NCBI GenBank assembly: GCA_016210055.1
Contig: JACQUZ010000088.1
Span: 33,700 to 97,699 of the forward strand
DNA from: Deltaproteobacteria bacterium
Lineage (GTDB): Bacteria; Myxococcota_A; Polyangia; Haliangiales; SHYZ01
Direction: 5' to 3'
DNA: 64,000 bases
The position numbers and the translations under genes are program-made. This document shows, one piece after another, positions 1 through 9,331 of the stretch; positions within the stretch are counted from its first letter, which is position 1; every line of letters starts with the position of its first letter. The notes below the pieces were generated by a model. That model made no database searches. It was not told the origin of the DNA and saw only the letters and a list, made by a program, of their open reading frames with translations.

Positions 1-3000
1 ATTTCCCAGCTGCCATGAGCTCGTCCAACGGGCGATTCGTCGCGCAGATGAGCCGCGCACAGGCGCGCACGTCCTCGGTGCTCCCGACCGGTCGGATCGT
101 CTTCTCCTGGACCGCGCGGAGGATGGCCACCTGCATGCGCGGCGGCGTGTCTCCGACCTCGTCGAGGAACAGCGTCCCGCGATTCGCCACCTGGAACAAC
201 CCGCGGCGATTCCTGTCTGCACCGGTGAAAGCGCCGCGCACGTGCCCAAAAAGCTCGCTCTCGAGAAGAGACTCGGGAAGCGCGCCGCAGTTCACGCTCA
301 CCATGGGCTCCTTGGCTCGGGGGCCGTGCTGATGAATCGCGCGGGCGACCAGCTCCTTGCCCGTGCCGCTATCGCCGAGGATGAGCACGGGCGCATCGAT
401 CTTGGCGGTGCGTTCGATGAGCTGAAAGACCGACTCCATGGCCGGGGAACGGCCCACGATCCCAAATTGCCCCGTAGTCACCTGCAGCCGGCGGCGCGCC
501 TGCTCCAAGTTGCTGCGGGTGATGGCCAGCTCTTCGGTGCGTTCCTCCAGGAGTTGCGTGCGCTCGGCAAGAAGTCCCTGGATCTCCCGGCTGGCGCGCG
601 CCAGTTCCTCGGCGCGGCGCGCGTTTTCCTCGAGCAGGCGCGCGTTGCAAAGGAGGATTGCGACCTGGTCACCAAAGGCCAGGAGGAGCCGCAGGTCTGA
701 CTGGGTGAACCGCCCAGGTTGGAATCGACTTTCCATGTACAGCACGCCCGCAGGTCGCCCGACGACGTGAACGGGAATGCAGAGAATCGCCTCCAACTTC
801 AGCGCGTGCACGGATCCGATTTCGGCGAGCTGAGGGTCTTGCCAAGCGCTCTGGCTGACGACGGGCTCGCCGGTCTTGAATACCTTTTCGGCGATGGACC
901 TCGAGTAGGAAAGACTGCTGCCCGAGGCCGCCCTGGTCGAGGAGAGCTCTTCCATGGGCAGGTTGCGGGCGACCACCACGTCGAGCCGGTGCGCGTGAAC
1001 GGCACCTTCCTCCCCGTGCGGCGCCAAGAGGAGGAACCCGCGCTCGGCGCCAGTGAGCTCCACGGCCGTGTCCATGGTGAGCTCGAGCAGGCGCGCCATG
1101 TCCCGCTCGCTGCTCATGCGCCGGTATATCTCGAGCAGTCGATACAGTCTTTCGGCATCAGGGGGGGCGCTCGCGGATGCGAGGGTGCGTAGTCCTCGCG
1201 GGGACCTGACCGAGCTGCGAAGGCTCCTGCGCCGGGGGTCTTGCCAGAACGAGGCTTGGTGTTGGGACGGGAGACCGCTTGCCATGGACTCGAGAATCGA
1301 GCAGGCCTGTGTCCGGTGCTCCTCGGCAGCGTGAGTACTCCCGAGGAGCGCGTGGACCGTCGATGCGGTGGCGTGGAGAGACCATGACGCGTGCCGCGCC
1401 CCCTCGAGACGCACGGCAGAGAGGGCGCCTTCTAGCTCGGAGAGCTGCTCCAGCGCCGACGACGTATTCCCCATGCGGGCGAGCAGCTCGGCGCGCAGCG
1501 CCAGGCGGCGCCCCCGGGACCCGGGGTCGGGGTCTTGCTGGAGCGCCTCGGCTTGAGAGAGCGCGTGGTCGCAAGCGGATGGCTCGGAATCGTCCCAGTG
1601 GCCGCCCCGGCGGCGCTTTTCCAGGTGGAGCTCCGCCAAGTCGAGCCAGGTCTCTGCGGCGTTCAAGCGGTCGCCAATCTTGACGAACAAGTCGCGAGCT
1701 GCCGAAAGATCACGTGCCGCGGCCGCCAGGTCGCCGCTCCGTGCCGACAGAACCCCGAGGAGCGCGACGGCGCTCGCCTCGTAGAGGGGCAGGCGCAGTC
1801 GCCCGGCTGCGATGAGCACGGCACGAAGCTCCACGCGGGCCTGCTCCCATGCACCGATTTCGAGGAGAACGTGCGCCAGGTTCCGCCGGGCCCAGGTACC
1901 CGGCGCGAGGGCCCCCGCCGCATCGAGGAGCGACACCGCTGCAACCAGGTGTTCCAGGCACTTCCCATGATCCCCAGAATAGAAAAGGAGCGCCGCAAGG
2001 TTCATGCGCAGGGTCCCGATGCGGACCACGTCCCGCGCCTCCTCGGCCGCATGGAGCGCTGTGCGGTATTGCTCTTGCGCCCTCGCGTAGGCTCCCCTTC
2101 GCCAGGACAGGTTGGCCGCGTGGTTCCACAACGTGGCCGAGAGCTGCACGTTTCCCTGTGACCTGGCCCCCGTGGCGGCTTCCTCCAGCTCGAGCACCGC
2201 CGTGGGATCGTCCTCGAGCGTACCCCTGGCAAGCGCCCGTGCACAGGCGAGGTCAGGAGGAGGTGGCGTGTTCCCGAGATCAGCGACGGCGCGGTCGGCC
2301 ACGTGCAGCGCGCGCGCAGCCTGACCGCGCTTGATGAGCACGTGGGTCAGCTCGCGCACCGCGGTAGAAGTGGCCTCGGACACGGGCCGACTCTCAGCGA
2401 CCGCCGAGAGCAGGTCGCAGGCTCCGTCGAAGTCGCCTGCCTCGCTGCGTGCCCTGCCCAAGGTTAGGCGGGCCTGCGTGAGCTTCTCGCTCGCGATCTC
2501 CGGAGCCTCGAACAGGGGCGCGAGAGAGGCGGACGCGCGTGTCGCGTCACCCAGGAGGCGGGCTTGCTCCCCAATCTTCAGGCGGCAATCAATGGCGAGC
2601 GCCTCGTCGCAGAGGGGGAGAATGGCCTCGAAAAGCTCGAGCGCCGCGCTGTGATCTTGAGCCTCTGCGAGCCTGTCGGCAACCGCCATGGCCCTCGTGG
2701 TCCCTCGCTCGCGGTCCTGCGAAAGGACGTCATGGCGGGCGAGCACCTCATCGCTCGCCCCCTCTGCCTCGAGCGCCCGTGCGCACTCCGCGTGCAATTC
2801 CCGCCTGGCATGAGGCGAGAGCCGGTCGTACACAACCCGGGCGGTGGCACGTCTTGCCACATGGAGGGCGAGCGAAGGGTCGTGCACGACGAGCCCCCGT
2901 TCCATGAGCGAGCATGCGCTTTTCATGAGCCCGCCAGGGTGCCCACCGCCGAGGTGGCGAAGTATCTTTTCAGATCCCGGCCCTCCAAGGACCGCAAGGA

Positions 3001-4666
3001 CAGACAAGAGCCGCGCTTCGTCTTCTGAGCACTCGAGGAGCTCTTGCTCGACGATCTCTTCGAGCCGAGAAGGCAGTCCGATCGTCTCGAGCGTCCCGTG
3101 CGGAAGCTCCCGCTCGCAGAGCTTCTTGAGGGTCTCGACGAGGTAAAGAGGGTTACCACCGGTGTGCTCGAGCAGCTTCTCTGCCAGGCGGTCGTCGCGA
3201 AGACCCAGAGCACTCTCGACGAGGGCTTGAACTTCGGTAAGGTCCAGAGGGCCAAGCACCACGCGCGGGATCTCCCCCATGGGGAGGAGGCCACTATCCG
3301 TGGCGACGGGCGCGTCGTGAGGGGAGGGCCGCCTCGCACACGCCATGAAAAGTCGAGCATCCTTGGGCAGCGCGTGGGCCAGGTACCGAAGAAGCGCGCG
3401 TGACGTGGCGCTCGCGTGGTCCACGTCATCGGCCACGATGACCAAGGGAAACTCTCGAGTCACCTCTTCGAGGAACTGGGTGATCGCCGCAAAGTGCCCG
3501 AGCTGGGTCGGTGTCGAATCCGCGTCGGGCAGGGCACGGCCGCACAGCGCTGAGATCTGCGCCAGGGCGGCGCCCATGGCTCCCAGCGCCGTTCCCTGCG
3601 CGGAGGAATCGGCCCGGACCACCTCTGCGCCGGCGAGCTCGGCGCGGAACGTCAGCTCCAAGAGGGTGGTGCTTTTCCCAGTCCCAATGTCCCCAACGAT
3701 TTCGACCAGGGGTGGGCCGTCATGACCGGCGAGTCGACGCTCGCACATGCGCTCGAGGATGCCCACTTGCGGACGGGCGCCAGGCAGCACGAGGACCGCG
3801 GATCGGCGGCGAGGTGGTGGACGCTTCGTCGCCGCAAGCTCGTCCGCACAGCACTCCAGGGCGGCGGCGGCCTCGGCGGCGGTGGGGAAACGCTCGTCAG
3901 GGTCGATCGCGACGAGCCGCAGGAAGGCCCGTGCCAGGGATTCTCGGACGCTTGGGATACGCTCGGCGAGCCCATGACGAGATGACGCCTGATGCCACGC
4001 GACGATGTCACCGCCCCGGGCCGAGCCCCACGGGAATCCTCCCGTGGCGAGCTCGAACAGCGTGATTCCAAGCGCGTAAAGGTCGGAGCGCCGATCCACT
4101 GGGCGTGCCGCGAGGATTTCGGGTGCAAGGTACGCGAGGGTTCCCGCGGCGATTCGGGCGTGCTCGACCGTGACGAGGCCGAAGTCGATAAGCTTGACCG
4201 AGCCAGACGCTTCGACGATGCAGTTCGCCGGCTTGAAGTCGCCATGCCGAAGTCCGGCCCGATGCAGCACGTCTAGCCCGCGAGCTGCGTCAGCGAGAAG
4301 GCGGCAGACGGTCGGCAGCTTGGGCTCGTAACCGAGATCGAAGGTGGCCTGCTTGAGATCCACGCCTTCCACCAAGTCGCGGGTGAGGAAGTAGCCCCCG
4401 TCGGTGAACAGCGAGCTTCCTGGCGGGATGCGGCCAAAATCGTACACGCGGCAAAGCACTGGGTCGCGCAGGACCGCGAGAACCCGGAACTCCTCGCGCA
4501 AGCAGGCCAAGAGGCCGTCTTCTCCGCCCTTTGCAGGAAGGGCTTTCAGGGCCATCCGCACCCCGCCGTTGCCAGCCAGGAGGTCGAGGACCTCAAAGAC
4601 ACTCGCAGACGCACCTGTGCCGAGAGGCCGGACGAATTGATATCGGTTGCGAAGGAGAGTGCTCAC
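1..4666 (-). CDS. Giant Ser/Thr kinase - NTPase - TPR - GAF - sigma-54 activator protein, 3' end cut by window edge
   Basis: The frame is open from a GTG at 4666 (directly preceded by an in-frame TAA) to the left edge, 1,555 codons without a stop, so the C-terminus lies outside. Residues about 8-265 are a protein kinase: loop GTGASASV, lysine in ALKAL, catalytic HGDFKPAN near 142 (HGD instead of HRD), IDFGLV, APE. An NTPase module follows with Walker A GDIGTGKST near 325 and a DDVD Walker B. Residues about 600-1150 are helical TPR-like repeats, 1190-1340 a GAF domain, then a coiled coil and a sigma-54 AAA+ domain: GDSGTGKE near 1428, GAFTGA near 1480, TLFLDEVGD. A Fis-type DNA-binding helix is expected beyond the edge. 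Kinase-NTPase-TPR-GAF chains are known in myxobacteria; the activator module implies one chain that senses, phosphorylates and activates sigma-54 promoters (inference). Confidence 0.93.
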   Translation of the reverse strand, partial: MSTLLRNRYQFVRPLGTGASASVFEVLDLLAGNGGVRMALKALPAKGGEDGLLACLREEFRVLAVLRDPVLCRVYDFGRIPPGSSLFTDGGYFLTRDLVEGVDLKQATFDLGYEPKLPTVCRLLADAARGLDVLHRAGLRHGDFKPANCIVEASGSVKLIDFGLVTVEHARIAAGTLAYLAPEILAARPVDRRSDLYALGITLFELATGGFPWGSARGGDIVAWHQASSRHGLAERIPSVRESLARAFLRLVAIDPDERFPTAAEAAAALECCADELAATKRPPPRRRSAVLVLPGARPQVGILERMCERRLAGHDGPPLVEIVGDIGTGKSTTLLELTFRAELAGAEVVRADSSAQGTALGAMGAALAQISALCGRALPDADSTPTQLGHFAAITQFLEEVTREFPLVIVADDVDHASATSRALLRYLAHALPKDARLFMACARRPSPHDAPVATDSGLLPMGEIPRVVLGPLDLTEVQALVESALGLRDDRLAEKLLEHTGGNPLYLVETLKKLCERELPHGTLETIGLPSRLEEIVEQELLECSEDEARLLSVLAVLGGPGSEKILRHLGGGHPGGLMKSACSLMERGLVVHDPSLALHVARRATARVVYDRLSPHARRELHAECARALEAEGASDEVLARHDVLSQDRERGTTRAMAVADRLAEAQDHSAALELFEAILPLCDEALAIDCRLKIGEQARLLGDATRASASLAPLFEAPEIASEKLTQARLTLGRARSEAGDFDGACDLLSAVAESRPVSEATSTAVRELTHVLIKRGQAARALHVADRAVADLGNTPPPPDLACARALARGTLEDDPTAVLELEEAATGARSQGNVQLSATLWNHAANLSWRRGAYARAQEQYRTALHAAEEARDVVRIGTLRMNLAALLFYSGDHGKCLEHLVAAVSLLDAAGALAPGTWARRNLAHVLLEIGAWEQARVELRAVLIAAGRLRLPLYEASAVALLGVLSARSGDLAAAARDLSAARDLFVKIGDRLNAAETWLDLAELHLEKRRRGGHWDDSEPSACDHALSQAEALQQDPDPGSRGRRLALRAELLARMGNTSSALEQLSELEGALSAVRLEGARHASWSLHATASTVHALLGSTHAAEEHRTQACSILESMASGLPSQHQASFWQDPRRRSLRSSVRSPRGLRTLASASAPPDAERLYRLLEIYRRMSSERDMARLLELTMDTAVELTGAERGFLLLAPHGEEGAVHAHRLDVVVARNLPMEELSSTRAASGSSLSYSRSIAEKVFKTGEPVVSQSAWQDPQLAEIGSVHALKLEAILCIPVHVVGRPAGVLYMESRFQPGRFTQSDLRLLLAFGDQVAILLCNARLLEENARRAEELARASREIQGLLAERTQLLEERTEELAITRSNLEQARRRLQVTTGQFGIVGRSPAMESVFQLIERTAKIDAPVLILGDSGTGKELVARAIHQHGPRAKEPMVSVNCGALPESLLESELFGHVRGAFTGADRNRRGLFQVANRGTLFLDEVGDTPPRMQVAILRAVQEKTIRPVGSTEDVRACARLICATNRPLDELMAAGK

Positions 4667-4747
4667 TTAGGCACAGATTGGCACGCCTGTGGCCATGTAG
4701 GGAAGGGGCAAGGGACCGCTTGTATTTTAGGCAATCCACCCGGGCTG

Positions 4748-5938
4748 TTAGCGCACCAGGCGAAGCACGGTAAGGGAAGCCGAAAGGACGATAACCAGTG
4801 CCAGGGCGATGCCGAGCCACGCCTCCCACCCGAGGCGCCCATGCGCTCTCCGCGAGAGGATGGACTCCGTGGCGTGGTCGGCTTGGACCGGGGCATCTCC
4901 TGCGTGGCGCCCCACCAGCTCTACCGTAGGGAGAAGCGCAAGGTCTTGCGCAGGCTTCGGTCCTTGCAACGGAGCCGTGTCCGCGCTCCTGCATGTTCCG
5001 CGTGCAGGTGGTACCCAGCGCTGAACGAGCGCCGCCAGCTCCTCGCGCGAGAAGTGGGGAGCCGTGTTGCCCAAGTACGTCGAGAGCGCAAGAACCATGG
5101 CTCGAGCGGTCGGGTACCTCTCGTCACGCCGAAACGAGAGGGCGCGCATGGCGATCGCTTCCAGCTCACGCGGCGCCGAGGGATTCAAGACCGAAGGGGG
5201 AAGGGCCTTCGCCCCCTGGAGACGGGCCATGACCGCCGGTTCGGATTGGTCTGGAAATGGCACCTGGCCAGCGAGGAGCTCATAGAGGATCGCCCCTAGG
5301 GCGAACACGTCGGCCCGCGCGTCCACGGGCTCACCCGCGAGCTGCTCGGGTGCCATGTAGACGAGCTTTCCGAGCACCATCCCGCTCGCCGTGCGGACCT
5401 CGCGTCCACGGGCTAGAGCAATGCCGAAATCCGTGATCTTCACTTCTCCGGCGCGCGACAAGAGGACGTTCTGCGGGGACATGTCGCGGTGGACGATGCC
5501 GAGCCACTCCCCCCGGCGCCCCCGCGCTTCGTGCGCGTGCGCCAGGCCCCGGGCTGCTTCTGCTAGCACGAAGGCGCAGGCAGCGGCGGGGAGCCGCATG
5601 GAGGCCGAAGCCATGCGGTTGGAGAGGGCGCCCAAGTCCAGTCCGTCGACGTGCTCCATTGCCAAGTAGGGGCGCCCATCCATTTCGCCAAGCTCGAAAA
5701 CCTGGGCAATACATGCGTGCGACAGCATGCTCGTCACGCGCGCCTCCTCCTTGAACCTCCTTACGAGCTCCGCGCTTTCGCCCAGGGCAGGGAGCATGCG
5801 TTTTAGCGCGACCGGCTTGGCAAACCCCGCGTTTCCGCAAAGAACCGCTCGATGCACCTCGGCCATTCCGCCAGAGCCGATTCGCTCCATGAGCAAGAAC
5901 TTCCCGTGCCGGGAAGGGGTTGGCATTGAAGAATCCAC
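4748..5938 (-). CDS. Ser/Thr protein kinase with C-terminal membrane anchor
   Basis: A 396-residue Hanks-type kinase. The kinase domain spans about 12-290: glycine loop IGSGGMAEV, lysine in VALKRML, catalytic HRDMSPQN, TDFGIA and MAPEQ, so all key residues are present. A linker leads to one hydrophobic helix at about 371-393 and a short basic tail, which suggests tail-anchoring with the kinase in the cytoplasm. The start is GTG at 5938; an in-frame ATG follows at 5926. It is transcribed in the same direction as the giant kinase gene 80 bases downstream and divergently from the lipoprotein gene at 6026. Substrates cannot be read from sequence. Confidence 0.93.
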   Translation of the reverse strand: MDSSMPTPSRHGKFLLMERIGSGGMAEVHRAVLCGNAGFAKPVALKRMLPALGESAELVRRFKEEARVTSMLSHACIAQVFELGEMDGRPYLAMEHVDGLDLGALSNRMASASMRLPAAACAFVLAEAARGLAHAHEARGRRGEWLGIVHRDMSPQNVLLSRAGEVKITDFGIALARGREVRTASGMVLGKLVYMAPEQLAGEPVDARADVFALGAILYELLAGQVPFPDQSEPAVMARLQGAKALPPSVLNPSAPRELEAIAMRALSFRRDERYPTARAMVLALSTYLGNTAPHFSREELAALVQRWVPPARGTCRSADTAPLQGPKPAQDLALLPTVELVGRHAGDAPVQADHATESILSRRAHGRLGWEAWLGIALALVIVLSASLTVLRLVR

Positions 5939-5989
5939 GGCAATGGCTTTATAGCGTACCCGTGGGGGGATGTTCGCTCGTTATATGTA

Positions 5990-6018
5990 TTGACGCCTGA
6001 CAGTGGTCCCGAATACGT
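5990..6018 (+). promoter_or_regulatory. Possible sigma-70-type promoter for the giant lipoprotein gene
   Basis: TTGACG at 5990-5995, 17 bases, then ATACGT (6013-6018), a weak -10. It would place the transcript start near 6024, almost at the GTG start codon 6026. The good -35 with poor -10 makes this tentative; it also argues against using the TTG at 5990 as a start codon. Confidence 0.25.
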
Positions 6019-6025
6019 TTCCCGG

Positions 6026-9000
6026 GTGCGGCGCTCGTGGCTTTTCCTGACGTTCGTGGTGCTATGTGCTGGTTGCCAGAAGAAGCTTGATACGGAGCGG
6101 AAGCCGGTCGACACGGGGACCCTCGGCGAAACCGTGTACACGCTCACGTGCAAGCGCATCGCGTACAAGGAGGATCTCGTCGACGGCGACGGGGTGGTCG
6201 ACGTGGCGGGTGACAAGTACCGGGACGCCTGCCGCCATGGCACCGAGCTTCCGACGGATAGTTATTCGTCGATACGCGCGCTCCATGCCAGCCGCAAGGG
6301 TCTAATCGACGCCATTGACGCAATCTTTCCGTCCGCATTTCTGCCCGAATTGCAGGCGTACCTGTCTTCCAACGAGTTCCTGCGTCTCTATGACAACGGG
6401 ACCGTCGAGAAATCGACGGGCAAGCTGGTCGAGCTGTTCGAGCTCCTCGCGTCTGACCCCGACTTTGCGCCGGCGTTGGCGCGTCTCGAGGGTAGGCTTG
6501 GTTACCGGCCCTTGGCCGCGGCCATGGGGGTCGTGCGGGCGGTCGCCAAGTACGATGGGCTCGAGCACCTCCTAAAAGTGCTCGTGGATGCCATTAGCGA
6601 GGGAGGGTCGGCAAGGAAGGAATTCCAAGGCCTGGCACGCGCCCTTGCCCGCGGGCTTCAGAACGCCGAGAAGACCGAAAACCCCGCTTCTTCCGACCGT
6701 TCCCTCCGCTTGGCGTTGGGCCTTCTCTTGGACGAGTCGGCGTTCCTAGGGACTGGGCGGCCGCATCCCCTGGTGCAAAGAGACGTCCGGGGACTTGCAC
6801 TGGTGGCCCAGGATCCGTCGACGAGCCAGCTCCCGGAGCCGTTTGCAGACATGGATGGCGACAGTTTTGCCGACGCCGATTCCATGGGGCGGTTCATAGA
6901 CGAGAGTGGCCAGAAGGTCACCGCGCCCTCACCATTTCCCACGCCCGAGATCACAGACAACGCGCCCGCCCGCGACGACATGGGGCGAGCGCTCGTCGCG
7001 CCAGCAGGGCCCGCAATGTATCGCTACCGCGACCTCGATCGGTCGCTCCTCGGGGCCCTCCTACGGGAGGCCCCGAAGATCCTCGATCCGCAGCGCGGGA
7101 CGGGCTTGAATCTCCTGCGTGGCGCCTCGGCGCTCGTCGGGCCAAGGCTCCTCGTGCGACGAGGCTATGCGAGCGGGGGCGAGCTCGAGTACCGCGGGTA
7201 TGACACAGCCTCATCGCCGCTCCTCGACATCATCCATGGCGCCCTGTCCATGGTCGCCTACCGTGATATCGACGACACGCTCGCGCTGGTGCGCAAGCTC
7301 TTGGTCGAGCACGAGTCGCAGGCATCCAGGTTGTTCGAGGCCGCCATGGCGGTCGCTGATCTTGGCGATTTCTACCCTTCCGCCCGCCTGGAGCCGAAAA
7401 CCGAGCTTTTCGACGATCTCGCGGGCGTGGTCAATGAGATCCTGGCTGTGCCCGGGCTGGCCGAAGATCTCATGCGTGCTCTCGAGCTTCCCCAGGTACA
7501 GGAGCTCGCAAAGCGATTCCGGGACTTCATGCTGTACAAGGATCAGATCAACGTCGACTCGTCCGGTTCGCCATACCCGCTCACGGGGAGCCTAAAGACG
7601 AAAGTCGATAGGAGCCAGCAGGACTCTGGCTACAACCGTTCCCTGATGCAGCGGCTCCTGCACCTGATTTATGACTCGGATGGGCTGGAGGTGTGCAGCA
7701 AGGCAGGAGCGGTGATTAAGGATCCGATTACTAATTGGATAACGCTCGCCACGTACGACAAGCGCTGCGACCTCATGAAAATTCCCAACCTCGCTGTCTT
7801 CTACCTGCAGTCCATCGTCTACCTCAAGGACCAGAACGGCAACGTGGTTCACGACAAGAAAGGCCGCCCGGTTCCAAAGGCTGACCTGAAGCTCAACCTG
7901 AAGCCACTTGGTATCGCCGCAAGGCTCGTCACCGACGACCTCCTCGAGGACGAATCGGGAATCGACGGATTCCGCCACCACCCCACGCCCCACGCACTGA
8001 ACCGCGTCCTCCTAGTAGACCCATCGCCCGAGTTCATCGCGAACACGATGGATCCGATCGTCTGCAAGGATGGCGACACATTCATCGCCGCGCACAACGG
8101 CACGTTGCCCGTCTGGGAGCTGAACGGGTTCTACGACCAGATCCGGCCCATTGCGCAGGCGTTCGCGGATCACGAGGCCGAATACCTTTTCATTAAGGTG
8201 CTTTCCGTCTTGCACACCCACTATCCGTCGACAAAGTCGCTCCAGCATCAGCCCACCGGGCACGGCGCGGCCAAGCGATCGAACCTCCAGTCCTACGAGC
8301 CCATGCTCGCGGAGATCATCGACAAGCAGGATCTTTGGAACGCAATCACCGAAGGCTCCCGCGTCATCAACCAGATTTCAATCGGGTCCAAGAAGGCTCC
8401 CCAAGTCCTAATAGCTGCGGCGCGCTACCTCTTTTCCGCCCAAGACGGGCTCGCGAACCGTCGGGGCGAGACCGCGACCAAGACAGAAGGGGGTACGCCC
8501 GTGCCCAAGCTGTCGCCTTGGCACCTCCTCGCCGATGCCTACAAGGCCAAGCGCGCTCGCCTGGTCGAGGCCGGGCCCGAGGGAGAAGCCTGGGAGGGGT
8601 CGACCTCCGAGCTCGTAGACCTCCTCATGAGGGGCATCAAGACTGGCTCGGAATGGCGGTTCAAGAACCCACGCTTCCGAGGAATTGCCGTGCGCCTGGT
8701 CGATTTCCTCACGGCCCGGATCGCGGCCCACCGCGAGAAGGGCGACTTGACCTCCTGGTCTCGCGAGGTCCTTCCCAGCGACGCCGAGGAAATCCTGTCG
8801 GGCCCGGTGTTCGCTGGGGCGGCGGACTTCGTGCTGTCCCTGCAGGCGATCCCCGAGGCGCGGGCAGCACTCGAGGATCTCGGTGCGTACCTCACCGACG
8901 AAGCAGAGCAAGACCCCTCGTTCCAGGCTTCCCTCACGGCGGCCGCGGACATTGCCCAGTTGTTCCTCGACGATCCTGACGTGATTCCAATCGCTCGTGT

Positions 9001-9331
9001 CGCTGGAAAGGTGCTCGATCCAGAATTCGGACTCGTCGACGAGACGCTCAAGTTCCTCCAGGGTGCCCGTCACGCCGATCCGACGGGCACGCTGGTCAAG
9101 ATCATTCGCCAGGCCCTCGACGAGCGAGTCCCAGGCCGCACGTCCATTGGGGAGATCATCGACGACATCTGCGAGGTCAATCGCCAGGCTCCTTGGCGCG
9201 ACCTTGGCGCTCCCATGACGGAGGGGGATTTCCGCGCGGTTTTCTCTGCGCTGGCGGATTTCTTGGGCGAGGAGAAGCGCGGCCTCATGAAGTTCATCCG
9301 CATCGTGAAAGAACGAAACGTCGATGAGTAG
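6026..9331 (+). CDS. Giant hypothetical lipoprotein (about 1,100 residues)
   Basis: No family recognised. The N-terminus from GTG 6026 is basic (RRS), then a hydrophobic stretch ending in lipobox LCAGC, so an exported, lipid-anchored protein is likely. The rest is soluble, rich in Asp, Leu and Arg helices, with no transmembrane segment and no repeat that I can align; a short Asp-rich DMDGDSFADADSMG stretch near 285 resembles a calcium-binding loop. GTG 6026 is preferred over the TTG at 5990 because it puts the signal peptide at the N-terminus. The last 8 bases overlap the start of the FadL-type porin gene, so the two are probably translationally coupled and may work together in the outer membrane (inference). 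Confidence 0.8.
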   Translation: MRRSWLFLTFVVLCAGCQKKLDTERKPVDTGTLGETVYTLTCKRIAYKEDLVDGDGVVDVAGDKYRDACRHGTELPTDSYSSIRALHASRKGLIDAIDAIFPSAFLPELQAYLSSNEFLRLYDNGTVEKSTGKLVELFELLASDPDFAPALARLEGRLGYRPLAAAMGVVRAVAKYDGLEHLLKVLVDAISEGGSARKEFQGLARALARGLQNAEKTENPASSDRSLRLALGLLLDESAFLGTGRPHPLVQRDVRGLALVAQDPSTSQLPEPFADMDGDSFADADSMGRFIDESGQKVTAPSPFPTPEITDNAPARDDMGRALVAPAGPAMYRYRDLDRSLLGALLREAPKILDPQRGTGLNLLRGASALVGPRLLVRRGYASGGELEYRGYDTASSPLLDIIHGALSMVAYRDIDDTLALVRKLLVEHESQASRLFEAAMAVADLGDFYPSARLEPKTELFDDLAGVVNEILAVPGLAEDLMRALELPQVQELAKRFRDFMLYKDQINVDSSGSPYPLTGSLKTKVDRSQQDSGYNRSLMQRLLHLIYDSDGLEVCSKAGAVIKDPITNWITLATYDKRCDLMKIPNLAVFYLQSIVYLKDQNGNVVHDKKGRPVPKADLKLNLKPLGIAARLVTDDLLEDESGIDGFRHHPTPHALNRVLLVDPSPEFIANTMDPIVCKDGDTFIAAHNGTLPVWELNGFYDQIRPIAQAFADHEAEYLFIKVLSVLHTHYPSTKSLQHQPTGHGAAKRSNLQSYEPMLAEIIDKQDLWNAITEGSRVINQISIGSKKAPQVLIAAARYLFSAQDGLANRRGETATKTEGGTPVPKLSPWHLLADAYKAKRARLVEAGPEGEAWEGSTSELVDLLMRGIKTGSEWRFKNPRFRGIAVRLVDFLTARIAAHREKGDLTSWSREVLPSDAEEILSGPVFAGAADFVLSLQAIPEARAALEDLGAYLTDEAEQDPSFQASLTAAADIAQLFLDDPDVIPIARVAGKVLDPEFGLVDETLKFLQGARHADPTGTLVKIIRQALDERVPGRTSIGEIIDDICEVNRQAPWRDLGAPMTEGDFRAVFSALADFLGEEKRGLMKFIRIVKERNVDE

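Noticed and set aside
5990..6025. TTG 5990 as start of the giant lipoprotein
   Set aside because: It would put 12 residues before the basic signal-peptide head and coincides with a possible -35 box; GTG 6026 fits a lipoprotein signal.
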